From contig DXLP01000005.1 in the NCBI GenBank assembly GCA_019414645.1, positions 1 through 64,000 of the forward strand: a stretch of DNA of 64,000 nucleotides. The letters run 5' to 3'. The translations under genes were made by a program, and so were the position numbers. The DNA is from Collinsella sp. (lineage in GTDB: Bacteria; Actinomycetota; Coriobacteriia; Coriobacteriales; Coriobacteriaceae). The notes beneath the pieces were generated by a model that was given only the letters and a program-made list of their open reading frames with translations, searched no databases and had not been told where the DNA came from. Shown piece after piece: positions 44,286 through 54,228 of this stretch. Each line of letters begins with the position of its first letter. Positions within the stretch are counted from its first letter, which is position 1.

Positions 44286-44383
44286 AGTACGGTCCAGTTC
44301 AATAGAATCACGGCCTGCTGGCCATGGGCTTTACGCACAGGATGTAAGTATATCTGTTGTACACAGGCTGTATAAACAACATC

Positions 44384-44430
44384 CGTTTACCATCGGCGAA
44401 CGGTTGTCCTAGAAAATCGTTTTACCAACT
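44384..44430. promoter_or_regulatory. LacI/MalR-like operator half-sites upstream of the GH13-GH77 gene
   Basis: On the minus strand TGGTAAAACGATTTTCTA (44428-44411) carries a perfect left half of the LacI-family palindrome TGGTAAAACG-TTTTACCA. A second partial site (CGTTTACCAT) is at 44384-44393. The same motif recurs upstream of glgB and the HAD gene. Confidence 0.45.
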
Positions 44431-44440
44431 ACCTACAGAG

Positions 44441-44467
44441 AAGGGGCGCCCGGTTGGAGCGCCCCTT
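44441..44467 (-). terminator. Hairpin downstream of glgA
   Basis: AAGGGGCGC pairs with GCGCCCCTT around a 9-base loop. The following T content is low on the minus strand. Confidence 0.5.
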
Positions 44468-44503
44468 GCATGGGGTTTGATTAGGTTTTGGATCGTCTTT
44501 GGG

Positions 44504-46747
44504 CTAGCGGCGCTTGCGGGTGGCCGTGGCCTTGCGGACGGACGTCTTCTTGGACGGGGCCTTTTTCTCTGCCGGAGCGGCGGGGGAGACCGGAGTCTCC
44601 TTGGCGGGCTCGGGCTTGGCCGTAGCCTTCGGTGCGGCCTTGACCTTAGCGGCCTTCGGCGCCGGCTTGGCCTTTACCTCGGCCTTGGCCTCTGCCTTGG
44701 GGGCAGCAGCTTTGGTCGTGGTCTTCTTGGCCGTCGTCGTGGCACGCTTGCGCGTGGTGGTCTTGGCGGCCGGCTTGGCTTCGACGGATGCCTCGGCCTT
44801 GGTCTCGGCGGGCGTCTCCTCGACTTTGGCGGCCGGCTTTGCGGCTGCCTTGGTCGTGGCGGCCTTCGTGGTCGTTGACTTCTTTGCCGTGGTCTTCTTG
44901 GCGGTCGCAGCCGTCTTCTTGGCAGTGGTCTTGGCCGGTGCCTTGACGGCGGCCTCGGCCTTTACCTCGGAAACGGCCTCGGCCTCGGCGGCCTTCTTGG
45001 CAGCTGCGGTTGTGCGCTTGCGCGTGGTCGTTGTCTTGGCAGCGGTGGTCTTGCTCGCAGTGGCCTTCTTAGCCGTCGTCTTACGAGTCGTGGTCTTCTT
45101 TGCCGCAGGCTTCGCAGCAGGCTTCACCTCAGGCTCAGGCTCGGGAGTAGCCTCGACCTTCACCTTAGGATCGGTCTTAACGGTCTCAGCTTCAACCGGC
45201 TTCTCCTCGGCCTTGGGCTCCTCTGCGGCCACCGGATCAGGTGCAGCCTCAGGCTCGTCGACAACCGCCGCCGGGCGCTCAATCTCCGGGTGCATAAAGA
45301 AGTACAGGTCCAGATATTTATCGGCCGAGCGCGTCCAGCTAAAGTCCTGGCTCATGGCCTGCGTGACCAGCTGGTTCCAGGCATCGCGGTTGTCCCAGAA
45401 CAGGCGTGCCGCGCGGAACACCGCGTCGCCCATCTCGTCGCCGTTAAAGTTGGTAAACGAGAAGCCCGTGCCCTCGCCGGTAAACTCGTTGTACGGCTGC
45501 ACGGTGTCCTTCAGGCCACCGGTCTCGCGTACGATAGGCAGCGTGCCATAGCGCATGGCGATGATCTGCGACAGGCCGCAGGGCTCAAACTTCGAAGGCA
45601 TCAGGAACATGTCGGCGGCAGCATACATGCGCTGCGACAGCGCCGGATCGAACTCGATGCGTGCGGCCATGGTGCCGGGGTACTTGTCCTGGAAGTAGCG
45701 TAGACCGTCCTCGTAGTCGCGGTCGCCGGTGCCCAGCACCGCCACCTGCACGCCGCCGGCCAGAATACGGTCGAGCGCGTACATGACCAGGTCCATGCCC
45801 TTCTGGCGCGTCAGACGAGTGACCATGACCATAAGCGGGCGGTCGTCTCGAACCTCGAGCCCCAGCTCTTCCTGCAGCTTGGCCTTGCACACAGCCTTGC
45901 CGGAGCGGTCCTCCACGGTGTAGTTGGCGGCAATGCGCTTGTCAGTTGCTGGATTAAAGCCCGCAACGTCAATGCCATTCAAAATGCCCTGCAGCGCGTA
46001 CGAACGCTCGCGCAGCACACCGTCCAGGCCCTCGCCAAATTCGGGCGTCTGGATCTCGTTGGCATAGGTAGGGCTCACCGTGGTGATGGCGTCGGCATAG
46101 CGCAGAGCGCCCAGCATGTAGTTGATGCTGCAGGCGTCGCAACGCAGCTGCGAGGCGGCCGCCGGAATGTGCGCCACACCAAGGATGTCCTCCATCACGG
46201 TGTCGCTAAACTGGCCCTGGAACGCCACGTTGTGGATCGAGAACACGGTCTTGACGCGGTCATACAGCGGCAGGCCCTGGTAGAACTCGCGCAAAAACAC
46301 GGGCGCCAGCGCCGTCTGCCAGTCGTTGCAGTGCAGGATGTCGCACTCAAAGCCGGCGGGCAGGTGCTGCAGGCTCTCGGTGATGGCCTTGGAGAAGAAC
46401 GCAAAGCGCTCGCCGTCGTCAAAGAAGCCGTACGGATAGTCGCGCGCAAAGTAGCGCTCGTTGTCGATGAACATATAGGTGACGCCGTCGTGCTCGAGCT
46501 TCTCGAGTCCGCAGTACTCATTGCGCCAGCCCAGGCTCACGTAAAAGTCGGAGAAGTGCTCCATCTGCGACTTGTACTCGTCCTTGATGGTGGCGTACTT
46601 GGGCACCATCACGATTACTTCGGCGCCGGCGCGCACAAGCGCCGCAGGCAGCGAGCCCGCCACGTCGCCCAGGCCACCGGTCTTCACAAACGGTGCGCAC
46701 TCGGCCGAGGCAAACACGATCTGCATCTTTTTGCTGGAATCAGCCAT
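44504..46747 (-). CDS. glgA: Glycogen synthase (ADP-glucose, GT5) with long histone H1-like C-terminal tail
   Basis: This 747-residue protein extends glycogen from ADP-glucose. Residues 1-490 form a complete GT5 enzyme (bacterial GlgA is about 480 residues), with SAECAPFVKTGGLGDVAGSLP, the ADP-glucose-binding Lys-Gly-Gly loop, NDWQTAL, TRLTRQKGMDL and the C-terminal SKFEPCGLSQIIAMRYG. From about residue 491 a 257-residue tail follows (44507-45277): first acidic and Pro/Glu-rich, then highly basic with repeats of AAKKTT, TTRKRTT and AKPAAK, ending RKATATRKRR. It resembles histone H1 C-termini. The start at 46747 follows GGGAG. Tail function is unknown; the branching enzyme has a similar one. 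Confidence 0.93.
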   Translation of the reverse strand: MADSSKKMQIVFASAECAPFVKTGGLGDVAGSLPAALVRAGAEVIVMVPKYATIKDEYKSQMEHFSDFYVSLGWRNEYCGLEKLEHDGVTYMFIDNERYFARDYPYGFFDDGERFAFFSKAITESLQHLPAGFECDILHCNDWQTALAPVFLREFYQGLPLYDRVKTVFSIHNVAFQGQFSDTVMEDILGVAHIPAAASQLRCDACSINYMLGALRYADAITTVSPTYANEIQTPEFGEGLDGVLRERSYALQGILNGIDVAGFNPATDKRIAANYTVEDRSGKAVCKAKLQEELGLEVRDDRPLMVMVTRLTRQKGMDLVMYALDRILAGGVQVAVLGTGDRDYEDGLRYFQDKYPGTMAARIEFDPALSQRMYAAADMFLMPSKFEPCGLSQIIAMRYGTLPIVRETGGLKDTVQPYNEFTGEGTGFSFTNFNGDEMGDAVFRAARLFWDNRDAWNQLVTQAMSQDFSWTRSADKYLDLYFFMHPEIERPAAVVDEPEAAPDPVAAEEPKAEEKPVEAETVKTDPKVKVEATPEPEPEVKPAAKPAAKKTTTRKTTAKKATASKTTAAKTTTTRKRTTAAAKKAAEAEAVSEVKAEAAVKAPAKTTAKKTAATAKKTTAKKSTTTKAATTKAAAKPAAKVEETPAETKAEASVEAKPAAKTTTRKRATTTAKKTTTKAAAPKAEAKAEVKAKPAPKAAKVKAAPKATAKPEPAKETPVSPAAPAEKKAPSKKTSVRKATATRKRR

Positions 46748-46768
46748 ATTGTCTCCCTGTTGCAATTC

Positions 46769-46805
46769 GAGAATAGCCGCCTGGCGCAAACCGGGCGGCT
46801 ATTCT
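46769..46805 (-). terminator. Strong hairpin between glgD and glgA
   Basis: AGAATAGCCGCC and GGCGGCTATTCT pair around a 12-base loop on the minus strand. It has no T-run, so it could be a partial terminator or an mRNA-processing element that sets the glgA level relative to glgCD. Confidence 0.45.
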
Positions 46806-46836
46806 ACGTGTTACGAGCGATGTTGCGGTGCCAAAG

Positions 46837-47964
46837 CTAGCTCGCGTTGGTGATATCAGAAGTTAACGGGGCCTTTCCCAGCACCAGGATGTTCTCGGGC
46901 GTGCCGCGAAGCTCGGTGTTGGTGGGAACCACGTTGTTCTTGTCCAGGATTGCATTCTCAACGCGGGCGCCGCTCTTGATGACGCAGCTCTGGTTGATGA
47001 TCGAATTGGTCACCGAGGCGCCTTCCTCAACCACAACGCCGCGCGACAGGATCGAGTTGCGCACGGTGCCCTTGATGATGCAGCCGGCCGAGATGATCGA
47101 GTTGCAGGCGTGGCTGCCGGTCGCATAGCGCGAAGGCGGCACGTCGTGGGCCTTGGTCAGGATCGGGCGCTCGGGGTCAAAGAGCTGGTCGGCCACGGTC
47201 TGGTCGAGCAGGTCCATGCTGCGGCGATACAGCGACTTCTCGCTAAACACGCCCACGACCTCGCCCTTGTACTCGTAGCTGCACACGTCGATGTTACCAA
47301 AGTCGCCCTGGAGTGCCTCGAGCAGGTCCAGATAGTCGGCGGCCTGGTAGTGGTCGATGATCTCGAGCAGCGTCTCGCGGTTGACGATGCAGCAGTCCAT
47401 CGAGGCGTTGTCGCCGTACACGACGCCGGCGCTCACGCCCGTCAGGCGTCCGTTCTCGTTGATCTGCAGCTTGGTCTCGTCATCGACGTTGCGCGTGGCC
47501 TTGCAGTACACCACGGTCATCTGGGCGCCAGAGCTCTCGTGCGCGTCAATGATGGTGTTGAGGTCCATGTTAAAGATGATGTTGGTGCCCATCATCACGA
47601 CATAGGGCTTGTCCGAGCGCTGGAACAGCGTCTTGTTGGAGATAATGTCGCGCAGCAAGAAGCGCATGCCGCCCTTGGTGGTGCCATACGCGTTGCCGGG
47701 CACCATGAACAGGCCGCCCTTCTTGCGGTCCAGGCCCCAGTCCTTGCCCGAGCCCACGTGGTCGATCAGCGAGCGGTAGTTGCCCGGCATGACAACGCCG
47801 ACGGTTTTAATGCCGGCATTCATCATGTTGGACAGCGGGAAGTCGATCAGGCGGTAGCGGCCCAAAAACGGAACGGACGCGATGGGGCGGTCCTTGAGCA
47901 GCACGCTGCCGTAGGTCGAAGAGTAGTTAGCGGTGATATAACCGATGGCCTTGCGATTGATCAT
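46837..47964 (-). CDS. glgD: Glucose-1-phosphate adenylyltransferase regulatory-type subunit GlgD
   Basis: This 375-residue GlgC paralogue starts INRKAIGYITANYSSTYGSV and lacks the GlgC signature GGxGxRL at the N-terminus. The nucleotide-transferase half (LIDFPLSNMMNAGI) is followed by left-handed beta-helix repeats (ATGSHACNSIISAGCIIKG). In Gram-positive bacteria GlgD pairs with GlgC and modulates activity. The start at 47964 has GGGGGAA about 8 bases upstream. It lies 4 bases after the glgC stop. Confidence 0.9.
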   Translation of the reverse strand: MINRKAIGYITANYSSTYGSVLLKDRPIASVPFLGRYRLIDFPLSNMMNAGIKTVGVVMPGNYRSLIDHVGSGKDWGLDRKKGGLFMVPGNAYGTTKGGMRFLLRDIISNKTLFQRSDKPYVVMMGTNIIFNMDLNTIIDAHESSGAQMTVVYCKATRNVDDETKLQINENGRLTGVSAGVVYGDNASMDCCIVNRETLLEIIDHYQAADYLDLLEALQGDFGNIDVCSYEYKGEVVGVFSEKSLYRRSMDLLDQTVADQLFDPERPILTKAHDVPPSRYATGSHACNSIISAGCIIKGTVRNSILSRGVVVEEGASVTNSIINQSCVIKSGARVENAILDKNNVVPTNTELRGTPENILVLGKAPLTSDITNAS

Positions 47965-47968
47965 CGGA

Positions 47969-49117
47969 TCATTCCCCCTTCCCGATAACGACGTCATTTC
48001 CAACGACGGCCGTATCCTTGGTGGTATCGACAGAGCCGAGCTTCACGCCCTCTTCGACCGTGGAGTTCTCGCCCAAAATAGCGCGGCAGATGTGCGCGCC
48101 GCTCTTAACGTGCGCACCCGGCAGCAGCACGGAGTCCTCGACCACGGCGCGCTCCTCGATGATGACATCGGTCGAAAGGATCGAGTGGCGAGCGGTACCG
48201 TAGATCTTGCAGCCGTTGGAGACCAGGCAGTCGTCCAGGCGACCATCCGGGCCAATGTAGTGCGGCGGACGCGTGGTGATGTTGGACATGATGGGGAAGT
48301 GCTTGTCAAACAGATCGAACTCGGGGTTGTTGCCCAGCAGGTCCATCGAGGTCTCGTGGAAGCTGGCGATGGTGCCGACGTCCTTCCAAAAGCCGTGGAA
48401 CTCGTAGCTGTACAGGCGCTTGCCCTCGCCGAGCAGCTTGGGGATGATGTCCTTGCCAAAGTCGTGGCTCGAGCGCTGGTCCAGAGCGTCCTCCTCGAGC
48501 GCCTCGATCAGCACGTCGGCCGAGAAGATGTAGATGCCCATGGACGCGAGGTTCGAATCGGGCTTATCGGGCTTCTCGGTGAACTTGGTGATGCGGCCGT
48601 CCTCGGGGTCGGTGGTCAAGATGCCAAAGCGGCTGGCCTCCTCCCACGGCACAGGCATAACGCTCACCGTGAGGTCGGCGTTGTTCTCAATGTGCGTCTT
48701 GAGCATCTTGCGGTAGTCCATGCGATACAGGTGATCGCCCGAAAGAATAAGGACGTACTTGGGGTCGTTGGCCTTGATGTAGTCCAGGTTCTGCGTAATG
48801 GCGTCTGCCGTGCCCGCATACCAGGCGCCGCCGGTCTGCGTCTCATACGGCGGCAGGATCGACACGCCGCCGTCACGGCTGTCCAGATCCCACGCCTCGC
48901 CGGAGCCCACGTAGGCATGCAGCAGATAGGGGCGATACTGCGTCAGAACGCCCACCGTGTCGATGCCCGAGTTGGAGCAGTTGGAGAGCGAGAAGTCGAT
49001 AATGCGGAACTTGCCACCAAAGCTAACCGCCGGCTTGGCGATTTTTTGGGTGAGTGCCCCCAATCGGCTGCCCTGTCCTCCTGCGAGGAGCATCGCGATG
49101 CATTCTTTCTTACTCAT
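47969..49117 (-). CDS. glgC: Glucose-1-phosphate adenylyltransferase catalytic subunit GlgC
   Basis: This 382-residue enzyme makes ADP-glucose, the committed step of glycogen synthesis. Motifs: [67 protein letters not shown] and WKDVGT. The C-terminal left-handed beta helix follows ([15 protein letters not shown]). It is directly followed by glgD. Confidence 0.96.
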   Translation of the reverse strand: MSKKECIAMLLAGGQGSRLGALTQKIAKPAVSFGGKFRIIDFSLSNCSNSGIDTVGVLTQYRPYLLHAYVGSGEAWDLDSRDGGVSILPPYETQTGGAWYAGTADAITQNLDYIKANDPKYVLILSGDHLYRMDYRKMLKTHIENNADLTVSVMPVPWEEASRFGILTTDPEDGRITKFTEKPDKPDSNLASMGIYIFSADVLIEALEEDALDQRSSHDFGKDIIPKLLGEGKRLYSYEFHGFWKDVGTIASFHETSMDLLGNNPEFDLFDKHFPIMSNITTRPPHYIGPDGRLDDCLVSNGCKIYGTARHSILSTDVIIEERAVVEDSVLLPGAHVKSGAHICRAILGENSTVEEGVKLGSVDTTKDTAVVGNDVVIGKGE

Positions 49118-49159
49118 CGATTTCTCCTTCTGTCATCGATGTTCCTAAACCCATTAGCG

Positions 49160-49190
49160 ACGGGCGCGGCGCAACGTCACGCCCGTCGAG
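49160..49190 (-). other. GC-rich hairpin between glgP and glgC
   Basis: CGACGGGCG and CGCCCGTCG are reverse complements around about 12 bases. No T-run is present. It may separate glgP from glgC expression. Confidence 0.35.
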
Positions 49191-49224
49191 TAATGCCGTG
49201 CTGGCATAGGGGAGCTCGCGCGCT

Positions 49225-51651
49225 TTACGCGTGCCAGATCTCGTCGCGGTACTCGCGAATGGTGCGGTCGCTCGAGAACCAGCCCGAGGAGGCGGTGTTG
49301 AGCAGGGCCTTGCGGTTCCAGGTCTCCTGGTCGCCATAGCTGCCGGTGAGCTTCTCCCACGCATCCACGTAGCTGCGGAAATCGGCCATGACCAGGTCGG
49401 GGTCATTGTTGTTCATGAGCTCGTTGTAGATGCTCTCGAAGTTGCCCGAAAGACCCGCAAAGGTGTTGTCCTTGAGCTCGTCCATCACGCGGCCCAGGCG
49501 CTCGCGGTCGCCGTTGAGGGTATCCCATGCAAAGTAGCTGTTGGATGCCCAGAGCTGCTCGACCTCGGGAGCGGTCAGGCCAAAGATGGCCTCGTTCTCG
49601 CGTCCGGCCAGGTCGGCGATCTCGATGTTGGCGCCGTCGAGGGTACCCAGCGTAATGGCGCCGTTCATCATGAGCTTCATGTTGGACGTGCCCGAGGCCT
49701 CCTTACCGGCCGTGGAAATCTGCTCCGAGATCTCGGCGGCGGGGTAGATGAGCTGGGCGTTGCTCACACGGAAGTTGGGAATAAAACAGACCTTCATAAC
49801 CTCGTTGACGCGGGGGTCGTTGTTGATGACCTCGGCCACCGAGTTAATGAGGCGGATGGTCTCCTTGGCGAAGGTGTAGCTCGAGGCAGCCTTGCCGCTA
49901 AAGATGAAGGTCGTCGGCGTCACGTGGAAGTTGGGATCGGCGATGCGACGGTTGTAGATGTCCATCACCTTCATGATGTTCATGAGCTGGCGCTTGTAGG
50001 CGTGGAAGCGCTTTACCTGAACATCGAAGACGGTGTTGGGGTCGATGACCAGACCGGTCTCGGCCTTAACGTAGGCGGCCAGGCGCTCCTTGTTGGCGCG
50101 CTTGGAGGCACCCACGGCCTTCAGAAACTCGGTGTCGTTCTGGAACTCCTTGAGCTTCTCCAGCTCAAAGGCGTCCTTGAGCCAGCCGTCGCCAATGGCC
50201 TCGGTCACGAGCTTGGCGTAGGTGGGGTTGGCCTCGGCAAAGAAGCGACGGTGCGAGATGCCGTTGGTCTTGTTGTTGAACTTCTCGGGCGTTAAGGCAT
50301 AGAAGTCCTTGAGCACGATGTTCTTGATGATGTCGGAGTGAATCTTTGCCACGCCGTTGACGCTATGGCTGCAGATCACGGACAGGTTGGCCATGCGAAT
50401 CTCGCCGTCCCACAGAATGGCGGTCTGGCGCAGGCGCTCCTGCCAACCCTCCTGCGTGGTGTCGAACGACTCATGCCAACGACGGCTGATCTCGTCGATG
50501 ATCTGGTACACGCGGGGGAGGAGCTTGGAGAACGTGCCGATGGGCCACTTCTCCAGAGCCTCGGGCAGGATGGTGTGGTTGGTGTAGCTCACAACCTGCG
50601 TCACGATGTTCCAGGCGTCATCCCACTCGAGCTTCTTCTCGTCGATGAGGATACGCATGAGCTCGGGGCCGCACATGGCGGGGTGGGTATCGTTGGTATG
50701 GATGGCCACAAACTGCGGCAGCAGCTCCCAGTTCGCGCCGTGCTCCTTCTCAAAGGTGTCGAGCAGGCTGTAGATGCCGGCCGATACAAACAGGTACTCC
50801 TGCTTCAGGCGCAGCAGACGGCCGTGCTCGCCGGCGTCGTTGGGGTAGAGGATGGCGCTGATGGCCTCGGCCTCGGCGCGCTCGGCATCGGCCAGGGCGT
50901 AGTCGCCGCGGTTGAAGGCCTCCAGATCGAAGTGCTCCTCGACCGGCTCGGCGGCCCAGACGCGCAGTTTGTTGACGGTCTCGCCGGCATAGCCCACGAC
51001 GGGGATGTCATAAGGGACGGCAAGAATATCCTGCGTGTCCACCGTGCGGTAGAACGTGCGGCCGTTCTCCTCAAAGCCCTCAACGTGACCGCCAAACTTA
51101 ATGGTCACGGCCTTGTCCTGACGACGGACCTCCCAGGGATAGCCGTGGGTGAGCCACTCGTCGGTGGCCTCGACCTGGCTGCCGTTAACGATCTCCTGCT
51201 TAAACAGGCCGTAGCGGTAGCGCATGCCGTTGCCGTAGCCGGCAATGCCCTCGGCTGCCATGGAATCCAGGAAGCATGCGGCCAGACGGCCCAGGCCACC
51301 GTTGCCCAGCGCCGGATCGGGCTCCTGGTTCTCGATGACGGACAGGTCAAAGCCCATGTCGTCGAGCGCCTCGGCGACCATGTCGCGCACGCCAAAGTTA
51401 AGCAGGTAGTTGTCGAGCAGGCGGCCGATCAAAAACTCGATCGAGAAGTAGTACACGCGCTTTTTGCCCTCGGCGGTGGCGCGGGCGTCGCTCTTGGTGG
51501 CAACGGTGCGTGCCTTCTCGGCCACGAGCTTGGCCAGGGCGTTAAAGCGGTCGAGGTCGCTGGCGGCCTCGACGCTCTTGCCGCTGATGCTCATGACGGC
51601 ATCGCGATAGAGCTCGATAAACTCCTGCTTGTTGTCGAAGATCTTATTCAT
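49225..51651 (-). CDS. glgP: Glycogen phosphorylase (GT35)
   Basis: This 808-residue PLP enzyme releases glucose-1-phosphate from glycogen. Visible hallmarks are LGNGGLGRLAACFLDSMA (the active-site entry), HTNDTHPAMCGPELMR, FSGKAASSYTFAKETIRLIN and the PLP region EASGTSNMKLMMNGAITLGTLDGAN with the cofactor Lys. Length is normal for the family, and no tail is present, unlike GlgA and GlgB. It lies between glgB and glgC on the same strand. Confidence 0.96.
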   Translation of the reverse strand: MNKIFDNKQEFIELYRDAVMSISGKSVEAASDLDRFNALAKLVAEKARTVATKSDARATAEGKKRVYYFSIEFLIGRLLDNYLLNFGVRDMVAEALDDMGFDLSVIENQEPDPALGNGGLGRLAACFLDSMAAEGIAGYGNGMRYRYGLFKQEIVNGSQVEATDEWLTHGYPWEVRRQDKAVTIKFGGHVEGFEENGRTFYRTVDTQDILAVPYDIPVVGYAGETVNKLRVWAAEPVEEHFDLEAFNRGDYALADAERAEAEAISAILYPNDAGEHGRLLRLKQEYLFVSAGIYSLLDTFEKEHGANWELLPQFVAIHTNDTHPAMCGPELMRILIDEKKLEWDDAWNIVTQVVSYTNHTILPEALEKWPIGTFSKLLPRVYQIIDEISRRWHESFDTTQEGWQERLRQTAILWDGEIRMANLSVICSHSVNGVAKIHSDIIKNIVLKDFYALTPEKFNNKTNGISHRRFFAEANPTYAKLVTEAIGDGWLKDAFELEKLKEFQNDTEFLKAVGASKRANKERLAAYVKAETGLVIDPNTVFDVQVKRFHAYKRQLMNIMKVMDIYNRRIADPNFHVTPTTFIFSGKAASSYTFAKETIRLINSVAEVINNDPRVNEVMKVCFIPNFRVSNAQLIYPAAEISEQISTAGKEASGTSNMKLMMNGAITLGTLDGANIEIADLAGRENEAIFGLTAPEVEQLWASNSYFAWDTLNGDRERLGRVMDELKDNTFAGLSGNFESIYNELMNNNDPDLVMADFRSYVDAWEKLTGSYGDQETWNRKALLNTASSGWFSSDRTIREYRDEIWHA

Positions 51652-51745
51652 ACGTTCCTTTCCCCCGGGGATGTTTCTCCCGGAACGGTTATGACTTGTA
51701 TCCTACGCCCTCACAGGGCGGGTAAATACAGTGGTAACACCTTTG

Positions 51746-54007
51746 TTACGCTTTCTTGGCAGAAGCCTTAACAGCGGCTGCCTTGGCCTTGGGAGCAGCC
51801 TTTTTGGTGGCTGCCTTTTTGGCCGTGGTGGATTTGGCCGAAGCCTTGGCAGCGGGCTTGGCAGCCTTCGCCTTGGCCGGAGCCTTCTTTGCAGCCGCGG
51901 CCTTGGGCTTCACCGAGGACGTACGCTTACGCGTGGCCTTCTTGGGCTCCTCGACCACGGGCGGCTTGTAGCTGCTGGGACCGCGGCGCTTAAGCACCAC
52001 GCCTGCCAGGCCGGGCACCTTCATCTCAATGGAGTCCATCTGCCCGTTCCAGGGATAGGGCTCGCTCGAGCAAGTGTAGGGCTCCTCACCGGCGTATCCG
52101 CTGCCACCAAACTCGGGACGGTCGGAATCGAAGATGACCTCCCAGTCGCCCTCGCGCGGCACGCCCACGCGGAAGCTCTCGTAGCTCGCCGGGTCAAAGT
52201 TGATCAGGATCACCAGGTCGTCATCGACGTCCTCGCCCTGACGCACAAAGCTCACGATGGACTGCTTGGAGTTGTCCGCGTCGATCCAGGTAAAGCCGTC
52301 GTCGGTGTAGCCGCGCTCGTACAGGGCGGGTTCGTCGGTGTACAGGTGGTTGAGCGCCTTGATAAACGCCTGGTGATGACGGTGGGTCTCGTACTCCTCG
52401 GTCAGGAACCACTGGATGGATTCGTAGTAGCGCCACTCAATAAACTGCCCGATCTCGTTGCCCATAAAGTTAAGCTTGGCACCGGGGTGCGTCATCTGGT
52501 AGAAGGCCAGCGTGCGCAGGCCGGCAAACTGGCGCCACCAGTCGCCCGGCATGCGGCCGATCAGCGAGCACTTGCCGTGCACGACCTCGTCGTGGCTCAG
52601 CGGGCAAATAAAGTTCTCGGTAAAGGCATACATGATGGAGAACGTAAGCAGTCCGTGGTTGCCGGGGCGCCACGGAAAATCGGTCTGCATGTAGTGCAGG
52701 GTGTCATTCATCCAGCCCATGTCCCACTTGTAGTGGAAGCCCAGGCCGCCGTCCTGCGGCGGATAGGTCACGAGCGGCCACGCGGTGGACTCCTCGGCCA
52801 TCATCATCACGTCGGGGTAGTGTGCCTCCACGGCGCAGTTGACCTGACGGATAAACGCGCTGGCGTCCAGGTCTTCCTCGGTGCCGTACTTGTTGAACTT
52901 CTTTTGGCCGGGGTCGTCGATACCAAAGTTGAGGTACAGCATGCTGGACACGCCGTCCATGCGAATGCCGTCAACGTGGAAGTTCTCGAGCCAGTACAGC
53001 ACATTGGAAACCAGGAAGGAGCGGACCTCGCCGCGAGCGAAGTCAAACTTATGCGTGCCCCAGTTGGGGTGAATCTCGTGCTCAAACAGCATGTGACCGT
53101 TAAAGGTGGCAAGGCCGTGGGAGTCGGCGCAAAAACCGCCGGGCACCCAGTCCATAATCACGCCGATGCCCGCCTCGTGGCACGCATCGATAAAGTGCAT
53201 GAGTTGCTGGGGGTTGCCGTAGCGCGACGTGGCGGCAAAGTAGCCGGTTGTCTGATAGCCCCAGGAGCCATCGAAGGGGTGCTCCATAAGCGGCATGACC
53301 TCGATATGCGTGTAGCCCATGTCGCGCACGTAGTCCACGAGCTCCACCGACAGATCGTCGTAGGTGTAAAACTCGCCGCGCTGCGCGGGGAAGGGGTCCA
53401 TGGGGCCGGGGTAGTTGCCGTACTCGTCCGGCTCGCCCTGTGGCGTGTCGCCGTGGCGCTTCCACGAGCCAATATGCACCTCGTAGATGTTGAGCGGCTG
53501 CGACATGTGGTTGTGGCTGGCGCGGCGCTTGAGCCACGCGGCGTCGTTCCACTTGTAGCCATCGAGGGTCCACAGCACGCTCGCGGTACCCGGAGGGCAC
53601 TCGGCCTTAAAGGCATACGGATCGGCCTTGTAGAGCTTTTCACCCTCGTTGGTCTCAATAAGATATTTATAGAGCTGACCCTGCTCGGCGCCAGGAATAA
53701 AGCCTTCCCAAATAGCGCTCGTATGCACGGGCACCAGCGGGTTGGCCTGCTCATCCCAGTCGTTAAATTCACCAATGACATGGACACTCTTTACGTCGGG
53801 CGCCCAAACGCAAAAGCGCCAGCCGCGCGTGCGCTGCTGCGTGTCGGGATGCGCGCCCATCTTTTCCCAGCTGCGCTCCCACATTCCAATGCCAAACAGG
53901 TAGACATCGTCCTTGGAGAGCTCCGGTGTGTGCGGAGCCGGTTTGCGGGTTGCGGGCTTTTTAGCCGTTGGCTTTAGCTTTGTATCGCTCACGTTTGATC
54001 CCATCAT
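51746..54007 (-). CDS. glgB: 1,4-alpha-glucan branching enzyme (GH13) with basic Lys/Ala tail
   Basis: This protein of about 753 residues introduces alpha-1,6 branches. A CBM48-like domain (about residues 60-150, VWAPDVKSVHVIGEFNDWD) precedes the GH13 core, with nucleophile Asp in HVDGIRMDGVSSML, Glu in MMMAEESTAW and Asp in PLSHDEVVHGK. The C-terminal all-beta domain ends near VPGLAGVVLKRRG. About 80 residues follow, rich in Lys, Ala and Pro (KKAPAKAKAAKPAAKASAK). The N-terminus also has a short basic stretch (KPTAKKPATRKPAP). The start is uncertain: ATG at 54007 or 54004, or GTG at 53992; none has a strong SD. Confidence 0.92.
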   Translation of the reverse strand: MMGSNVSDTKLKPTAKKPATRKPAPHTPELSKDDVYLFGIGMWERSWEKMGAHPDTQQRTRGWRFCVWAPDVKSVHVIGEFNDWDEQANPLVPVHTSAIWEGFIPGAEQGQLYKYLIETNEGEKLYKADPYAFKAECPPGTASVLWTLDGYKWNDAAWLKRRASHNHMSQPLNIYEVHIGSWKRHGDTPQGEPDEYGNYPGPMDPFPAQRGEFYTYDDLSVELVDYVRDMGYTHIEVMPLMEHPFDGSWGYQTTGYFAATSRYGNPQQLMHFIDACHEAGIGVIMDWVPGGFCADSHGLATFNGHMLFEHEIHPNWGTHKFDFARGEVRSFLVSNVLYWLENFHVDGIRMDGVSSMLYLNFGIDDPGQKKFNKYGTEEDLDASAFIRQVNCAVEAHYPDVMMMAEESTAWPLVTYPPQDGGLGFHYKWDMGWMNDTLHYMQTDFPWRPGNHGLLTFSIMYAFTENFICPLSHDEVVHGKCSLIGRMPGDWWRQFAGLRTLAFYQMTHPGAKLNFMGNEIGQFIEWRYYESIQWFLTEEYETHRHHQAFIKALNHLYTDEPALYERGYTDDGFTWIDADNSKQSIVSFVRQGEDVDDDLVILINFDPASYESFRVGVPREGDWEVIFDSDRPEFGGSGYAGEEPYTCSSEPYPWNGQMDSIEMKVPGLAGVVLKRRGPSSYKPPVVEEPKKATRKRTSSVKPKAAAAKKAPAKAKAAKPAAKASAKSTTAKKAATKKAAPKAKAAAVKASAKKA

Positions 54008-54228
54008 GACGCGGCAGCGTGTTGCCTTGGTGACTAGATGCGAAAGGTCCAAGGCTGCACGAATCGAAGGGACGGCGAAGTTTCTGTGATTCGTTCCACC
54101 TCGCGTGCTCGGTGGAACTTTCGGCAGAAACTACGATAACACCTGTGCGTTAGTTTTATGGACGAAAGCGGATTTGCGGGGGCGTTTAATCGGTAAGCGA
54201 CATGTTTATACCACTGGCAGATTTGACG

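Noticed and set aside
46816..46828. Third copy of the GTTGCGGTG palindrome near the glgD end
   Set aside because: Only nine bases match and no complementary arm is nearby.
51731..53977. A 748-codon open frame on the plus strand opposite glgB
   Set aside because: It is the antisense shadow of glgB, with repetitive Val/Leu/His/Gly content and no start context or domain.
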